Source: Neisseriaceae bacterium ESL0693 (GTDB lineage: Bacteria > Pseudomonadota > Gammaproteobacteria > Burkholderiales > Neisseriaceae). From it: a stretch of 64,000 bases of DNA. The stretch covers positions 62,001 through 126,000 of the forward strand of contig JAQTIE010000009.1 in NCBI GenBank assembly GCA_029433475.1, in the 5' to 3' direction. Both the position numbers and the translations under genes were made by a program. The notes below the pieces were generated by a model. It was not told the origin of the DNA. It did no database searches and was given only the letters and a program-made list of their open reading frames with translations. Shown here piece after piece: positions 38,001 through 46,963 of the stretch; within the stretch, counting starts at the first letter, position 1, and each line of letters begins with the position of its first letter.

Positions 38001-38506
38001 TGGAAAAAGCCATTAACCAGATTGATGATGAAACCAAAAACCGTTTTAAATCCACCTTTGATGCGGTTAATGAAAAAGTACAAAACTACTTTCCGATTCT
38101 GTTTGGCGGCGGTCAGGCACAACTTAATATGGTGGGTGACAATTTACTTGATGCCGGCGTCACCATTATGGCGCACCCGCCCGGTAAGAAAAACAGTACC
38201 ATTCACTTACTGTCTGGTGGCGAAAAAGCTCTTACCGCCATGAGTCTGGTGTTTGCTCTGTTCAGCCTCAATCCGGCGCCATTTTGTTTATTGGACGAAG
38301 TAGATGCGCCATTAGATGATGCCAATACCAGTCGCTTTTGTCAGCTGGTGCAGCAAATGTCGGCACACACCCAATTCCTCTACATTTCCCATAACCGCCT
38401 GACCATGGAAATGGCCGAGCAGCTGGTGGGCGTTACCATGCAGGAAAAAGGCGTTTCGCGTATTGTGGCCGTCAATATCCGCCAGGCACTGGATCTGGCA
38501 CAATAA
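35039..38506 (+). CDS. smc: Chromosome partition protein SMC
   Basis: 1155 residues, the ATPase of the SMC-ScpAB condensin. The N-terminal head has Walker A GPNGCGKS (31-38). A long coiled coil runs to a hinge at about 500-640. The second coil leads to the C-terminal head with the signature LSGGEKALTAMSL and Walker B LLDEVDAPLDDANT. The coiled coils are extremely glutamine-rich, including a run of 13 glutamines encoded by mixed CAA/CAG at 37337-37375. The ribosome site before the ATG is weak. scpA/scpB are not in the window. Confidence 0.96.
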   Translation: MRLTHIKLAGFKSFVDPTTINVPGQLVAVVGPNGCGKSNVIDAVRWVLGEASAKQLRGESMQDVIFNGASSRRPATRASVELVFDNSDHQLQNLWGQYTTIAIKRQLTRQGESSYYINNQPVRRRDITDLFLGTGVGARGYAVIEQGMISRIIEARPEELRVYIEEAAGISKYKERRRETENRLNHTREHLQRLADLQAELDRQVEKLQRQAKTAAQYQTLQTDLTHQQNLLSYSQWQQALTTADEATTQYQANQIKLDTLQKQLEQLEETLQKLREEEQAKQQQWRDAEHQHAQLREQWVRLEEQMRHQRDWHQRLQQEQEQISQQLQQLSAADQQQQDELTQAQIETEEQLLVREEWVLRIEDYESQRPQLETTLQACRQACHNQQNELTRLERELAIQQQKQQYIQQNLSQLQQRQTRLQQEKTQLALPTEAAACQIQEKVIQQQQYLNQLQTQQQEAEYKEEQARQQIHELQQQHQELHTQKLTLSAQIDALTALLPQKDCTDFWAQAKTTDLPVLWQHIEVDPHWQHAVSVILGQRLQARHGQFNLPSPLPEGAAIWINHNPVSGLTAPVAKTLLQHIKASAPFQPIIQFWLQSVICADTLPEALAQQPALSAKEIIVTPEGHWLDAISVHLFAKDNNQQLLQRQQQLRLHQQTLASLTEPLQQSQTALHQAQLELHSIEARKQQLQKTISQQQEELHQLNNEANQMLTRINQGQIRQEHIEQELLAIHKEMIGLTEQQTHTDTETLAWAIDELQQQLSTSQQQQQQQQQQQQQMQLNLLEAQRQHGLADMAYMRSQQKIEAAQHERTRINSETERLKAQQQELMQSLLHYPQDNEQHTQTEILQNQLATISEQCQEAQDALQTTQTALAEAQQQHQTVNTQLPALQEATQKALLQQQEALLHARAHHDVLQKQQADLEDLATQWQPDINVAELSQTIVSLTKRINALGAVNLAALQELEEAHTRARYYQDQTTDVQSAIELLEKAINQIDDETKNRFKSTFDAVNEKVQNYFPILFGGGQAQLNMVGDNLLDAGVTIMAHPPGKKNSTIHLLSGGEKALTAMSLVFALFSLNPAPFCLLDEVDAPLDDANTSRFCQLVQQMSAHTQFLYISHNRLTMEMAEQLVGVTMQEKGVSRIVAVNIRQALDLAQ

Positions 38507-39007
38507 ACGTTAAAACACAATCAATGGATAACACGCCCTGCTGGTTTGCATGGCCGTTTTTGTATATTCCTGAAAAATATCTTGCCTTAGGCATACTTGA
38601 TTCAGCAGTTTATTTTTAGCAGCGAAGTGTTTACACAGCGCTTTTCGAAACAGCTGCTTTTCAGCAACTCACGCCAAACTTGCTGGAAAGTATCCTTGCT
38701 GATTGAATAATCATTCTGCCAAATCCAATAAGATATCTAGCATTTCAGGCTTTAGTTTTATATTGTCACACTCATTGCTTTTATTATTTTTAATCATTTT
38801 ATTTAAAATACTTATTCTGCAATAACCCTGTTAATAATAACTTTTTTGATGACAATTATTTGATATCTAATGCATTTAAATGCAGCTTGGCCGGTATCGT
38901 TTACATAAAAATTAATTTAAATCATAGGAATTAAATTTTTATTCAATTGAAGAAACAAAATGTTAAAAAAGATGGCAGGTTAAAACGCAATATATTCCAG
39001 ACCGGAT
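38507..39007. other. AT-rich intergenic stretch after smc
   Basis: No gene or strong hairpin recognised in about 500 bases. It leads into the broken HPP-family gene. Confidence 0.5.
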
Positions 39008-39486
39008 ATGATCACCGTAGCACATGGCGGCAGTACATTGGGCATTTTAATATTGCTTATGGGGCTTATTAGGGCGGAACACCATCATCAATTATGACCT
39101 CATTTAGTGCAACATGCGCTGTTTACATTACCCAAAGCACCTCTGGCGCAATCAAAAAGTGTTATTGGTGGCGATTTTGTCTCTGCCTTGGTGAACTTCT
39201 GGTCATCAACTTATTCGGTGATGACTAATGTACATTGATTGCCGACATATCCATTGCATCAATGCAAATACTTCGGCTAGTTCATGCAACCACCAGCACA
39301 AATCCGATCTTAATAATCATGGCTGGAATCCACGATTATACCTTTCCGTCAACACCAGTACTCAGTGGTACTGCGGTTTTGGTGCTCGTTGCATTGATTG
39401 TCAAAATAATATCGGCAAGAACACGCTGGCCTTGTTATTGGTTTGGATATGCTCTGATTAAAAACAAAATCATAAATTCGATATAA
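39008..39486 (+). pseudogene. Broken HPP-family membrane protein gene
   Basis: Frame 1 from ATG 39008 reads ITVAHGGSTLGILILLMGLI, hits an in-frame TGA (39095-39097), and continues PKAPLAQSKSVIGGDFVSAL to a stop near 39238. Another frame (39235-39486) continues with ASMQILRLVHATTSTNPILI, later TPVLSGTAVLVLVALIVKII. In order these match HPP-family integral membrane proteins (SPLAQPR.V.GG....A.V; M.L.R..HPP..A.AL; PVL.GAL.LVL.A). With one stop and one frameshift, and with the HPP signature itself changed to HAT, it is a dead gene. Confidence 0.65.
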
Positions 39487-39952
39487 AAATGCCGTCTTAT
39501 CGCTAACAATATCTGTTAATGTTGAATAATCGCAATCAGAACACATTACCAAGAATTTAACTAAAATTGACTCCGCCACACTGGCGTAAAAATAAGATGT
39601 TACGATCATCACAGCGACAGAGATTGGGTAGCCTGAATCAACGGCCAGCCACTGACCTTAACGACCCAGATATTTATGCTTAAATCTTTTTTATGCCAAA
39701 AAATTAATAATATTACAGAAATAAATATGTTTTCAGCTAAAATACCCACAAGACCCTGAAATTTATTCTATTAACACATATATCATTATAAAAATTCTGC
39801 TAAAGCAATACGCCAGCCTGGAATCAACTGACACCCGTATCCCACCACAACCACCGCAAAAATATTCATTCATTAATAATAAAATTAGATTGTATTTCCT
39901 CTGTGGAAACGATAATATTTTTATTACTTTCAATCTTTCCTCTAAAGAAAAT
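39487..39952. other. Noncoding stretch before the LysR gene
   Basis: No gene is seen. It is AT-rich and carries the promoter region of the LysR gene; no convincing -35/-10 pair stands out. A frame open from 39890 into the LysR gene has no family match before 39953. Confidence 0.45.
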
Positions 39953-40801
39953 ATGGATACATTACAAAGCCTGCGTGTTTTCCGCTATGTGGTTGAACTA
40001 GGGAGTTTTACCAAAGCCGCCGAATATCTGGATATTTCCACCGCCATGGCCAGTAAACACATCCATCATCTTGAAAACATCATACAGGCCAAAGTACTGA
40101 ACCGCACTAGCCGACACATCAGTCTGACGGAAACCGGTAAAACCTATTATCAACATTGCGTTGAGGCACTCAATACCCTCAATGAAGCCAACCATATTGC
40201 CCAGACAGGCAACCTTAAACCCCAAGGTCTGCTCAAAGTAACCATGCCCGCCTGGTGTGCCACACCTTATCTGGCTCAATTACTCAGCACCTATCAGCAG
40301 CAATACCCGGAAGTCACCCTGTCTTTACATCTGGATAGCCGTCATACAGATCTGGTGGCCGAAGGCATGGACATGGCCTTACGGGTCACCAATCACCCCG
40401 AACCCCATCTCATTGTCCGGCCTTTAACCACCATTGGTTTTGTATGGGTCGCCAGCCCCCGCTATCTGCAAACCCACGGCATACCCGAAAATCATGAAGA
40501 ATTAAATCATCATTATGGCTTATTGCCTTCCTACGCTCCCATGAGTCTGCCTTTCAAACCAGCAGTTTACAGCAATAATGCCCTAATGCTACATCAACTG
40601 GCACTCAATCATACCGGCGTAGCCTATCTGCCTTCATGGCTGATCAAAGAAGACATCAAAGAGCACCGATTACAAGTCATCAATGACAATATTGATAACC
40701 ATACCTTATATGCCGCCTACATGAATCGTGAATTTCTCAGTGCCAAAGTACGCAGCCTGATTGATTTTCTGGCCGATAGCTTCAAAGCTTCCCCTGCCTA
40801 A
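39953..40801 (+). CDS. LysR-type transcriptional regulator
   Basis: 282 residues from the ATG at 39953, with AAAGAA upstream and the usual LysR start (MDTLQSLRVFRYVVELGSF). The N-terminal winged helix-turn-helix includes FTKAAEYLDISTAMASKHIH. The effector domain starts near residue 88 (GLLKVTMP) and resembles the group of regulators around E. coli DmlR/YafC. The effector is unknown. It lies 58 bases ahead of a glycerate kinase on the same strand and may regulate that gene. Confidence 0.9.
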   Translation: MDTLQSLRVFRYVVELGSFTKAAEYLDISTAMASKHIHHLENIIQAKVLNRTSRHISLTETGKTYYQHCVEALNTLNEANHIAQTGNLKPQGLLKVTMPAWCATPYLAQLLSTYQQQYPEVTLSLHLDSRHTDLVAEGMDMALRVTNHPEPHLIVRPLTTIGFVWVASPRYLQTHGIPENHEELNHHYGLLPSYAPMSLPFKPAVYSNNALMLHQLALNHTGVAYLPSWLIKEDIKEHRLQVINDNIDNHTLYAAYMNREFLSAKVRSLIDFLADSFKASPA

Positions 40802-40859
40802 TGCCCTATGACACAACATATCCTGTATCTAAAACCATCTTTACCCAAGGCACCCCTCC

Positions 40860-42146
40860 ATGATTACCGAAAACCAGGCCGTCGACTTTTTAAAACAAAT
40901 ATTTGCAAAAACCATTGATGCCGCCAGTCCCAAAGATAAACTCACCCCGTTTATTCCTGCACAAAAGCCACAAGGCAGAACCATCATTCTTGGCGCCGGC
41001 AAAGCCGCAGCCGCCATGGTGGCAGAATGGGAACGCATCTGGCCGCAAGATTATCCTCCATTGGAAGGCATTGCCGTTACCCGTTATGGCCACAGTTTAC
41101 CCACCCGATATATTTCCATACTGGAGGCCAGTCACCCCGTACCCGATACTGCCGGCCAGGAAGCCGCAAAACGATTATTACGCACTGTTGACGCACTTAC
41201 TCCTCAGGATCAGGTATTTTTTCTGCTGTCTGGGGGCGCCTCAGCCTTAATGACCTTACCAGCCACCGGCATTACTCTGGCAGACAAACAAACCCTCAAC
41301 CAGCAACTTTTACATAGCGGCGCTCCCATAGAAGCCATCAACGCCGTGCGTAAACATCTTTCCGCCATCAAAGGTGGCCAGCTGGCACTGGCAGCAGCGC
41401 CGGCACACATCACCACTCTGGCCATTTCAGACGTAGTTGGCGATGATATCAGCAGCATCGGCTCAGGAGCTGCTGTTGCAGACCCTACAACCCTCGAAGA
41501 AGTTAAACACATCATTCAACAGTTTAAACTCAGGTTGCCGCCCAGCATTCAACATTATTTACAGCATCAGGCCAAAGAAACCCCCAAACAACTATCTAAC
41601 AGCCATGCCCAAATCATCATCACACCTGATCAGGTACTCAATAGCGTCAAACAATGGGCAAAAACTCAAGGCGTAGCCGTATGGTATCTGGGTGACCGTA
41701 TCCATGGCGAAGCCAGCGAAGTCGCCAAAGTCATGGCAGCCATTGCCCTGCATCAACAACAATCGCTTAACCAGACACCCCTATTGATCTTAAGCGGAGG
41801 CGAAACCACCGTAACACTCCGGCACAGCCAAGGCCGCGGTGGCCGTAACAGCGAATTTCTGCTTGCATTGGCAATTGCGCTGCAAGGCGCCAGTCAGGTT
41901 TATGCTCTGGCTGCCGATACAGATGGCATTGATGGCAGCGAAGACAATGCCGGCGCCTGGCTGACACCAGAAACCCTCCGCGAAGCCCAAGCAGCAGGCA
42001 TCAACCCCCAGACAACGCTAGAACAGCATCAAGCCTATGATTTCTTTGCAGCCACTCAGCAACTACTGATAACAGGTCCAACCCGAACCAACATCAATGA
42101 TTTGCGGGCTTTACTGGTTTTTCCCAAAAAACTCTCAGCAGCATAA
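40860..42146 (+). CDS. Glycerate 2-kinase, MOFRL family (GckA/TtuD type)
   Basis: 428 residues. The N-terminal DUF4147 domain (about 8-240) shows ILGAGKAAAAM, SHPVPDTAG and LLSGGASALM. The C-terminal MOFRL domain (about 300-420) shows LSGGETTV, GRGGRNSEFLLALA and ADTDGIDG. This family phosphorylates D-glycerate to 2-phosphoglycerate; older annotation calls it hydroxypyruvate reductase TtuD. Other genes of glyoxylate or tartrate use are not nearby. The LysR gene upstream is the likely regulator. Confidence 0.88.
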   Translation: MITENQAVDFLKQIFAKTIDAASPKDKLTPFIPAQKPQGRTIILGAGKAAAAMVAEWERIWPQDYPPLEGIAVTRYGHSLPTRYISILEASHPVPDTAGQEAAKRLLRTVDALTPQDQVFFLLSGGASALMTLPATGITLADKQTLNQQLLHSGAPIEAINAVRKHLSAIKGGQLALAAAPAHITTLAISDVVGDDISSIGSGAAVADPTTLEEVKHIIQQFKLRLPPSIQHYLQHQAKETPKQLSNSHAQIIITPDQVLNSVKQWAKTQGVAVWYLGDRIHGEASEVAKVMAAIALHQQQSLNQTPLLILSGGETTVTLRHSQGRGGRNSEFLLALAIALQGASQVYALAADTDGIDGSEDNAGAWLTPETLREAQAAGINPQTTLEQHQAYDFFAATQQLLITGPTRTNINDLRALLVFPKKLSAA

Positions 42147-43403
42147 GATTAATGTCAGTAAAGCATTTATGCAAAAGACCCAGACTAAAATCAAGCCACA
42201 GAAAGACCCGTTGACAGAAGAGATCAATAACGAAACTCAAACGATTAAACCCAGTGAATACTGGAATCATTGGCTACTGTACAGCCTTTGCTTAGCTAAT
42301 CAGCCATAGCGAATAAGATGAGTAATTATTTCAAACAGTAAATCAATAAAAATCAGCTATCTGGCTCAGGTGATCAGCCTGATATCAGAAAAAACGTATC
42401 TATCCGTTGATACCAGCGAAAGTAGCAGCAGGTGAAACTACAATCACAGAAAAATAACTTATTTGGAAGGGAAAGTTTTTAACTGCTTTTCTCCGGTAGC
42501 CCATCCACCAGCACACAGAAACGGCTTTTACCTTCATCATTGATGTTTTCACTGTTCGGTAGAATCATGCCGCTTTAGCCGGCCTATGCCATTAGGAGCA
42601 CTACAAACAGCTGACCATTTGGTTGCTAATACCTGTTATTATTTATTTAAGATAGCAGCGATTATATTGGATTTTTTAGTACCCATTCTGTATAAACTGA
42701 AAACACGCTATGATCGGTTATTCAAACACGGCAAAATACAATTACCTTGACAGTAATGATTAAGATTGAAACAGGCTTCTGTTTGGAATTGGCCGTCTGG
42801 TGCGGCCTTTTTCTGTGTATGGTTCGCCCACTGTCTGCCGATTATCACCTTCAGTAATACAGGTGCCCAGACAAATCCGCATTACTCTCAACCCGGCTGT
42901 TATGATGGCCTGAGTATTTATGCCAAATAAATTGATAAAACCAATGTTATTTATGTCTTCTGCTTAACGCGTGCTAAAAATTACAGGATTAATTTTTCTA
43001 AATGAGCTGATTAAATGAAGAAGCTATCTTGAAAACGTAGCAATAATTAATCTATTTTTTAGTCTGAAAAATCTTTTTATTTGATCTCTATAGCTGTCCT
43101 GCTCTAGGTTTGAGTAAGTTTCTAAATCCTGTGTTATAAAAATAATAGGATATATGATTTGACTATATGCATATGTTAGTAAATTGTTGATTTAAATTAT
43201 TTTAATGTAGCTAAAGTTTCAATCTGATCAAGTCGTGTAATTATAAGTAAATGAAAAGATTGAACTATTGAACATCATGGCTCAATAGCAATAGTATAAC
43301 CATAAATATCAATACAAATGCTAATTTGGTTGGATAATTTGTATTTATGTTTGCTTATCTCTGGTAACAGAGTAACTGACAATATTAATGAATGGAGGTT
43401 ATT
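42147..43403. other. Gene-poor stretch with coding scraps
   Basis: No intact gene is seen in 1.25 kb. Several scraps read like coding sequence. One is a 46-codon frame at 42169-42309 (MQKTQTKIKPQKDPLTEE...). A - strand piece at about 42478-42570 reads MILPNSENINDEGKSRFCVL then VDGLPEKSS and a stop. A + strand piece at about 42660-42751 reads LDFLVPILYKLKTRYDRLFK then HGKIQLP and a stop. The last is followed by a small terminator (GGCCG / CGGCC, 42791-42812, then T-run). No family is recognised. Composition is AT-rich. The csbD promoter must lie near the right end. Confidence 0.4.
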
Positions 43404-43598
43404 ATGACTGACAATGGTACAGTAGATAAAGTAACTGGTAACGTTAAAAATGAAGTAGGTAAAATTACCGGTGATACTAAAACTCAGGCCGAAGGCGTAT
43501 TGGACAAGGCTGTTGGTGGCGCGAAGACCATAGCACATGAAACCTCTGATGCGATCAAAGACGCAGTGGATACAGTTAAAAATAAATTGAAAGACTGA
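43404..43598 (+). CDS. CsbD-family small stress protein
   Basis: 64 residues from the ATG at 43404, with GGAGG at ideal spacing; a longer frame from 43392 is not needed. The pattern TVDKVTGNVKNEVGKITGD is typical of CsbD-like proteins (KGKVKE..GK.TGD), followed by an amphipathic Ala/Lys helix with repeated AKD-like units (TSDAIKDAVDTVKNKLKD). These are small, soluble, abundant proteins often made under stress. Two hairpins follow. Confidence 0.85.
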   Translation: MTDNGTVDKVTGNVKNEVGKITGDTKTQAEGVLDKAVGGAKTIAHETSDAIKDAVDTVKNKLKD

Positions 43599-43700
43599 TC
43601 AGACGTTTGGTCTGAATTTTTACCGGACTGAATTTTTCAATATTATCAGCCTGATTTATGTTAGCGGGTTCTGGTTTAAAACCAGAACCCGTTTTAGTTT
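43599..43700. terminator. Two hairpin terminators between csbD and rnr
   Basis: First hairpin: TCAGAC at 43599-43604 with its complement near 43610-43615, then ATTTTTA, for the + strand. Second: CGGGTTCTGGTTT at 43665-43677 and its complement at 43679-43691, flanked by TTTT on the right. It can serve both strands and closes rnr on the - strand. Confidence 0.85.
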
Positions 43701-43713
43701 TTAAACTGAGCGT

Positions 43714-46020
43714 TTATCGAGAGTTACTTCGTTTTTTCTTATGTTTGGCCTGAGGTTTTGTCGTATTTTTAGGTGTTTTAGTACCTGTATTTGATTTGGC
43801 AGCAGATCGGGAGTTGCTGATGGTTGCTTTTCTGGTTTTAGTCTTACGCTTTTTAGGCTGGGATTCATCCTTAATCAGTGTCAGATCAATTTTACTGGTA
43901 TCCAGATCAGCGCGAACAACTTTCACCCTGACTTTGTCACCCAGACTGAATCGAACGCCGCTACGTTCACCCACTATGGTCATCAGCTCAGGTCGATAAT
44001 CAAAGTAATCTTCCCCTAAATCACTGATGTGAATCAGGCCATCAATATAGATGTTGTCCAGTGTCACAAACACGCCGAAACTGGCCACTCCTGAAATGGT
44101 ACCCTCAAATTCTTCCCCCACTTTATCAACCATATAATAGGTTTTCAGCCAGTTTTCCACATCACGGCTGGCGTCATCGGCGCGTCTTTCTGCCATGGAA
44201 CAATGAATACCCAGTTCAACCCATGATTTGGGCTGGTATTGTTGTTTATTCAGAATGGCTTTAATGGAACGATGAACCACCAGATCAGGATAGCGGCGGA
44301 TTGGTGAAGTAAAGTGTGTGTAGGAAGGATAGGCAAGGCCGAAATGGCCAAGGTTTTTAGGTTCATAAACCGCTTGCTGCATTGAACGCAACAGCATCAC
44401 CAGAATCATGTCTTTATCTGTACGGTCTTGAATCAGACCGGCCAGTTCGGCATAATTCTGTGGTGTGGGATTATCTCCACCTTGTAACTGTAAACCGAGT
44501 AAATTCAATTGCTCACGTAGTGTGGTCAGGCGTTCAGTTGTGGGGCCGGTATGGTTACGGAATAAAGCAGTATGTTTGTGTTTTAATAAAAATTCAGCGG
44601 CACACACATTGGTGACCAGCATACACTCTTCAATCAGTTTGTGGGCATCGTTACGGACAACCGGCACAATACGCTTGATCTTGCCATGATTGTCAAACAA
44701 CATTTGCGTTTCAGTGCTTTCGAATTCCATCGCGCCGCGTTGGTGGCGTTTTTTCTGCAATATCTGATACAGCTTGTATAGCGTCATCACCTGTTTTTGA
44801 ATGGTATCCTCCGTTTTCTGCTGGCTGATCCAATCCCAGGCCTGATTGTAGGTTAAGCGGGCGTGTGACTGCATCACGGCCGGATAAAACTGATAAGACT
44901 TAACATTGCCCGCATAAGTAATGATCATATCGCATACCATGCATAAACGATCTACCTGCGGATTTAATGAGCAAATACCATTGGATAATTTTTCCGGCAG
45001 CATCGGGATAACTCGACGGGGGAAATAAACACTGGTGGCACGTTCCTCAGCGTCCTGATCAATGGGGCTATCAGGATGAACATAATGACTGACATCAGCA
45101 ATGGCAACCACCAGACGGTAATTTCTGCCAATTTTTTCAGCATAGACCGCGTCGTCAAAATCACGCGCAGTCTCGCCATCAATGGTGATCAGAGGCAAAG
45201 CGCGTAAATCAATGCGGTGTTGTGTCTCTGAAGGCAATACATGATCAGGAATATGTTTGGCTTCTTCAAGACAGGCCTGACTGAACTGGTGAGGAAGATG
45301 ATATTTGCGTACAGCAATCTCAATTTCCATGCCGCTGTCTGCATAGTCTCCCAGAATCTCGGTAACCCGTGCCACGGCAGCACGATGACTGTCTGGATAA
45401 GATTCGATTGTGGCTACCAGAACCTGGCCAGGTTTGGCTTTACCGATAGAATCAGGCTGTAAAATGATATTCGCCCCTAAACGCTTGTCTTCCGGCACCA
45501 GCATGGCCACACCGTGTTCTATCGTCAAACGGCCGACCACATCTTTATTGGCGCGCTCCATGATGTCTATGACTTGTCCTTCACGCCGACCGCGGCGATC
45601 GGTAGTACCTGTCGGACGAATCATAACAATGTCGCCGTTCATTAATCCGCGTAGCTGACGCGCATAAAGGACAAAATCACCGGCGCCGTCGGGATTAATC
45701 GGAATGGCAAAGCCAAAATCATCTTTGTGGATTTCAACACGGCATTTTACCAATGCCAGTTTGTCTGCGGCACATATGGCGCCACGCCGATTGATGAGTA
45801 TTTGCCCGTCACGCGCCATGGCCTGAATACGGCGTTCAAAAAAAGCCATTTCATCGCTCTGAATCGATAATTTTTTGGCCAGATCAGAAATGGTGATGGG
45901 GACGCCGTGTTTATCAAGTACGGTAATTATCCATTCACGGCTGGGTAAGGGATTCTGATATCGTTGTAATTCACGATTAAGATGAGGATCTTGGTCACGT
46001 AAACTTAATTTTTTTTTCAT
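43714..46020 (-). CDS. rnr: Ribonuclease R
   Basis: An exoribonuclease that degrades structured RNA from the 3' end. 768 residues from the ATG at 46020; the frame stays open to 46218 but that part is antisense to the tRNA-Leu gene and its promoter. Order: an N-terminal winged-helix region (DKHGVPITISDLAKKL), cold-shock domains, and the RNB catalytic domain (DLRALPLITIDGETARDFDD, with the metal-binding aspartates). Then come IADVSHYV, an S1 domain (GTISGVASFGVFVTLDN), and a very basic Lys/Ser/Thr tail. Confidence 0.95.
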   Translation of the reverse strand: MKKKLSLRDQDPHLNRELQRYQNPLPSREWIITVLDKHGVPITISDLAKKLSIQSDEMAFFERRIQAMARDGQILINRRGAICAADKLALVKCRVEIHKDDFGFAIPINPDGAGDFVLYARQLRGLMNGDIVMIRPTGTTDRRGRREGQVIDIMERANKDVVGRLTIEHGVAMLVPEDKRLGANIILQPDSIGKAKPGQVLVATIESYPDSHRAAVARVTEILGDYADSGMEIEIAVRKYHLPHQFSQACLEEAKHIPDHVLPSETQHRIDLRALPLITIDGETARDFDDAVYAEKIGRNYRLVVAIADVSHYVHPDSPIDQDAEERATSVYFPRRVIPMLPEKLSNGICSLNPQVDRLCMVCDMIITYAGNVKSYQFYPAVMQSHARLTYNQAWDWISQQKTEDTIQKQVMTLYKLYQILQKKRHQRGAMEFESTETQMLFDNHGKIKRIVPVVRNDAHKLIEECMLVTNVCAAEFLLKHKHTALFRNHTGPTTERLTTLREQLNLLGLQLQGGDNPTPQNYAELAGLIQDRTDKDMILVMLLRSMQQAVYEPKNLGHFGLAYPSYTHFTSPIRRYPDLVVHRSIKAILNKQQYQPKSWVELGIHCSMAERRADDASRDVENWLKTYYMVDKVGEEFEGTISGVASFGVFVTLDNIYIDGLIHISDLGEDYFDYRPELMTIVGERSGVRFSLGDKVRVKVVRADLDTSKIDLTLIKDESQPKKRKTKTRKATISNSRSAAKSNTGTKTPKNTTKPQAKHKKKRSNSR

Positions 46021-46108
46021 GAGGTATTGACAATCTCTAAAGAAAATATATAATGCACATCTTCGGTTCAGGTGGTACTTTAACCGAAACCGCAGCAAGA
46101 TGCAAAAA

Positions 46109-46196
46109 GCCCAGGTGGCGGAATTGGTAGACGCGCTAGGTTCAGGTCCTAGTGCCCGTTTAGGGTGTGGAAGTTCGAGTCTTCTCCTGGGCACCA
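46109..46196 (+). tRNA. tRNA-Leu (anticodon CAG), CCA encoded
   Basis: The 85-base body at 46109-46193 is followed by an encoded CCA (46194-46196). Acceptor stem GCCCAGG / CCTGGGC pairs fully, the anticodon arm is CTAGG-TTCAGGT-CCTAG giving anticodon CAG, the variable arm is long (class II), and the T arm has GTTCGAGT. It reads CUG codons. A terminator follows. Confidence 0.96.
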
Positions 46197-46206
46197 AAAT
46201 TCCGAT

Positions 46207-46236
46207 AAAGGCACTCATTACGATGAGTGCCTTTTC
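46207..46236 (+). terminator. Terminator after tRNA-Leu
   Basis: Stem AAGGCACTCAT with ATGAGTGCCTT, 4-base loop, then TTCTT. Confidence 0.9.
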
Positions 46237-46963
46237 TTATTTTTGGTCTTCATCAAATGAAGGGCACCATTTGAAGAATGATCTATTTAATTTATTTTCA
46301 TTATGAGTTTTGCTCTGATGGTTGATTATTAAGTAATGAGCAAAGAGATAGAAAAAATTTTAAATGAAGTAATATTGATTAAGTTGACCAAAGCGGTCTG
46401 TATAATAATCCTGAGCAAGGCTGACAGGTCATTTACGCTGATTTTCAGACTAATACACGGTATAGAAAATAAACGGTTAATCAACCTTTGTTTTGTGGTG
46501 CATATCCCTTTTCAAATCAAACAACGGTATTTGCACAACTGATACAGCTTCAATCCAGATAAATTTGAATCTGTATAACAAGAATACCTTAAACCAGTTG
46601 ATTGCATCGGCAGAATGAGTGATACCTTTATTTTTAAAAATTACCTCAATCCCAGCTATGATTGCCTCAGGTACAGATCAAACATTTAAAATCAATAATC
46701 ACTGCTCATAGAAATAAAATTACTGCATTGATAACCATATCCATCTATCACCGCTTACATCTCACCTCAGCGCAGATTTATATTTTTCTCTATACTGTTA
46801 TCAAACTCTTTTTACTAACAATGAGCGATTGGTTAAAATCTCTGCTTTTTCACACAGAAGCCTGTTTATCCCATAACCAGATATTTACTGAAAACAGACA
46901 TCTAAGTATCATTCACATACAATTACCGGCCATATATCAAAAGCATTTGAAAGATAAACCCAG
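46237..46963. other. AT-rich intergenic stretch, no gene seen
   Basis: About 730 bases. Two + strand frames (46336-46542 and 46662-46967) lack ribosome sites and family resemblance and look like chance. The right end must hold the dusA promoter. Confidence 0.5.

Noticed and set aside
39349-39612. 87-codon - strand frame
   Set aside because: Antisense to the HPP-family remnant, which has real family resemblance on the + strand.
46021-46218. Extension of rnr to an upstream start (834 residues)
   Set aside because: The extension is antisense to tRNA-Leu and has no RNase R counterpart.
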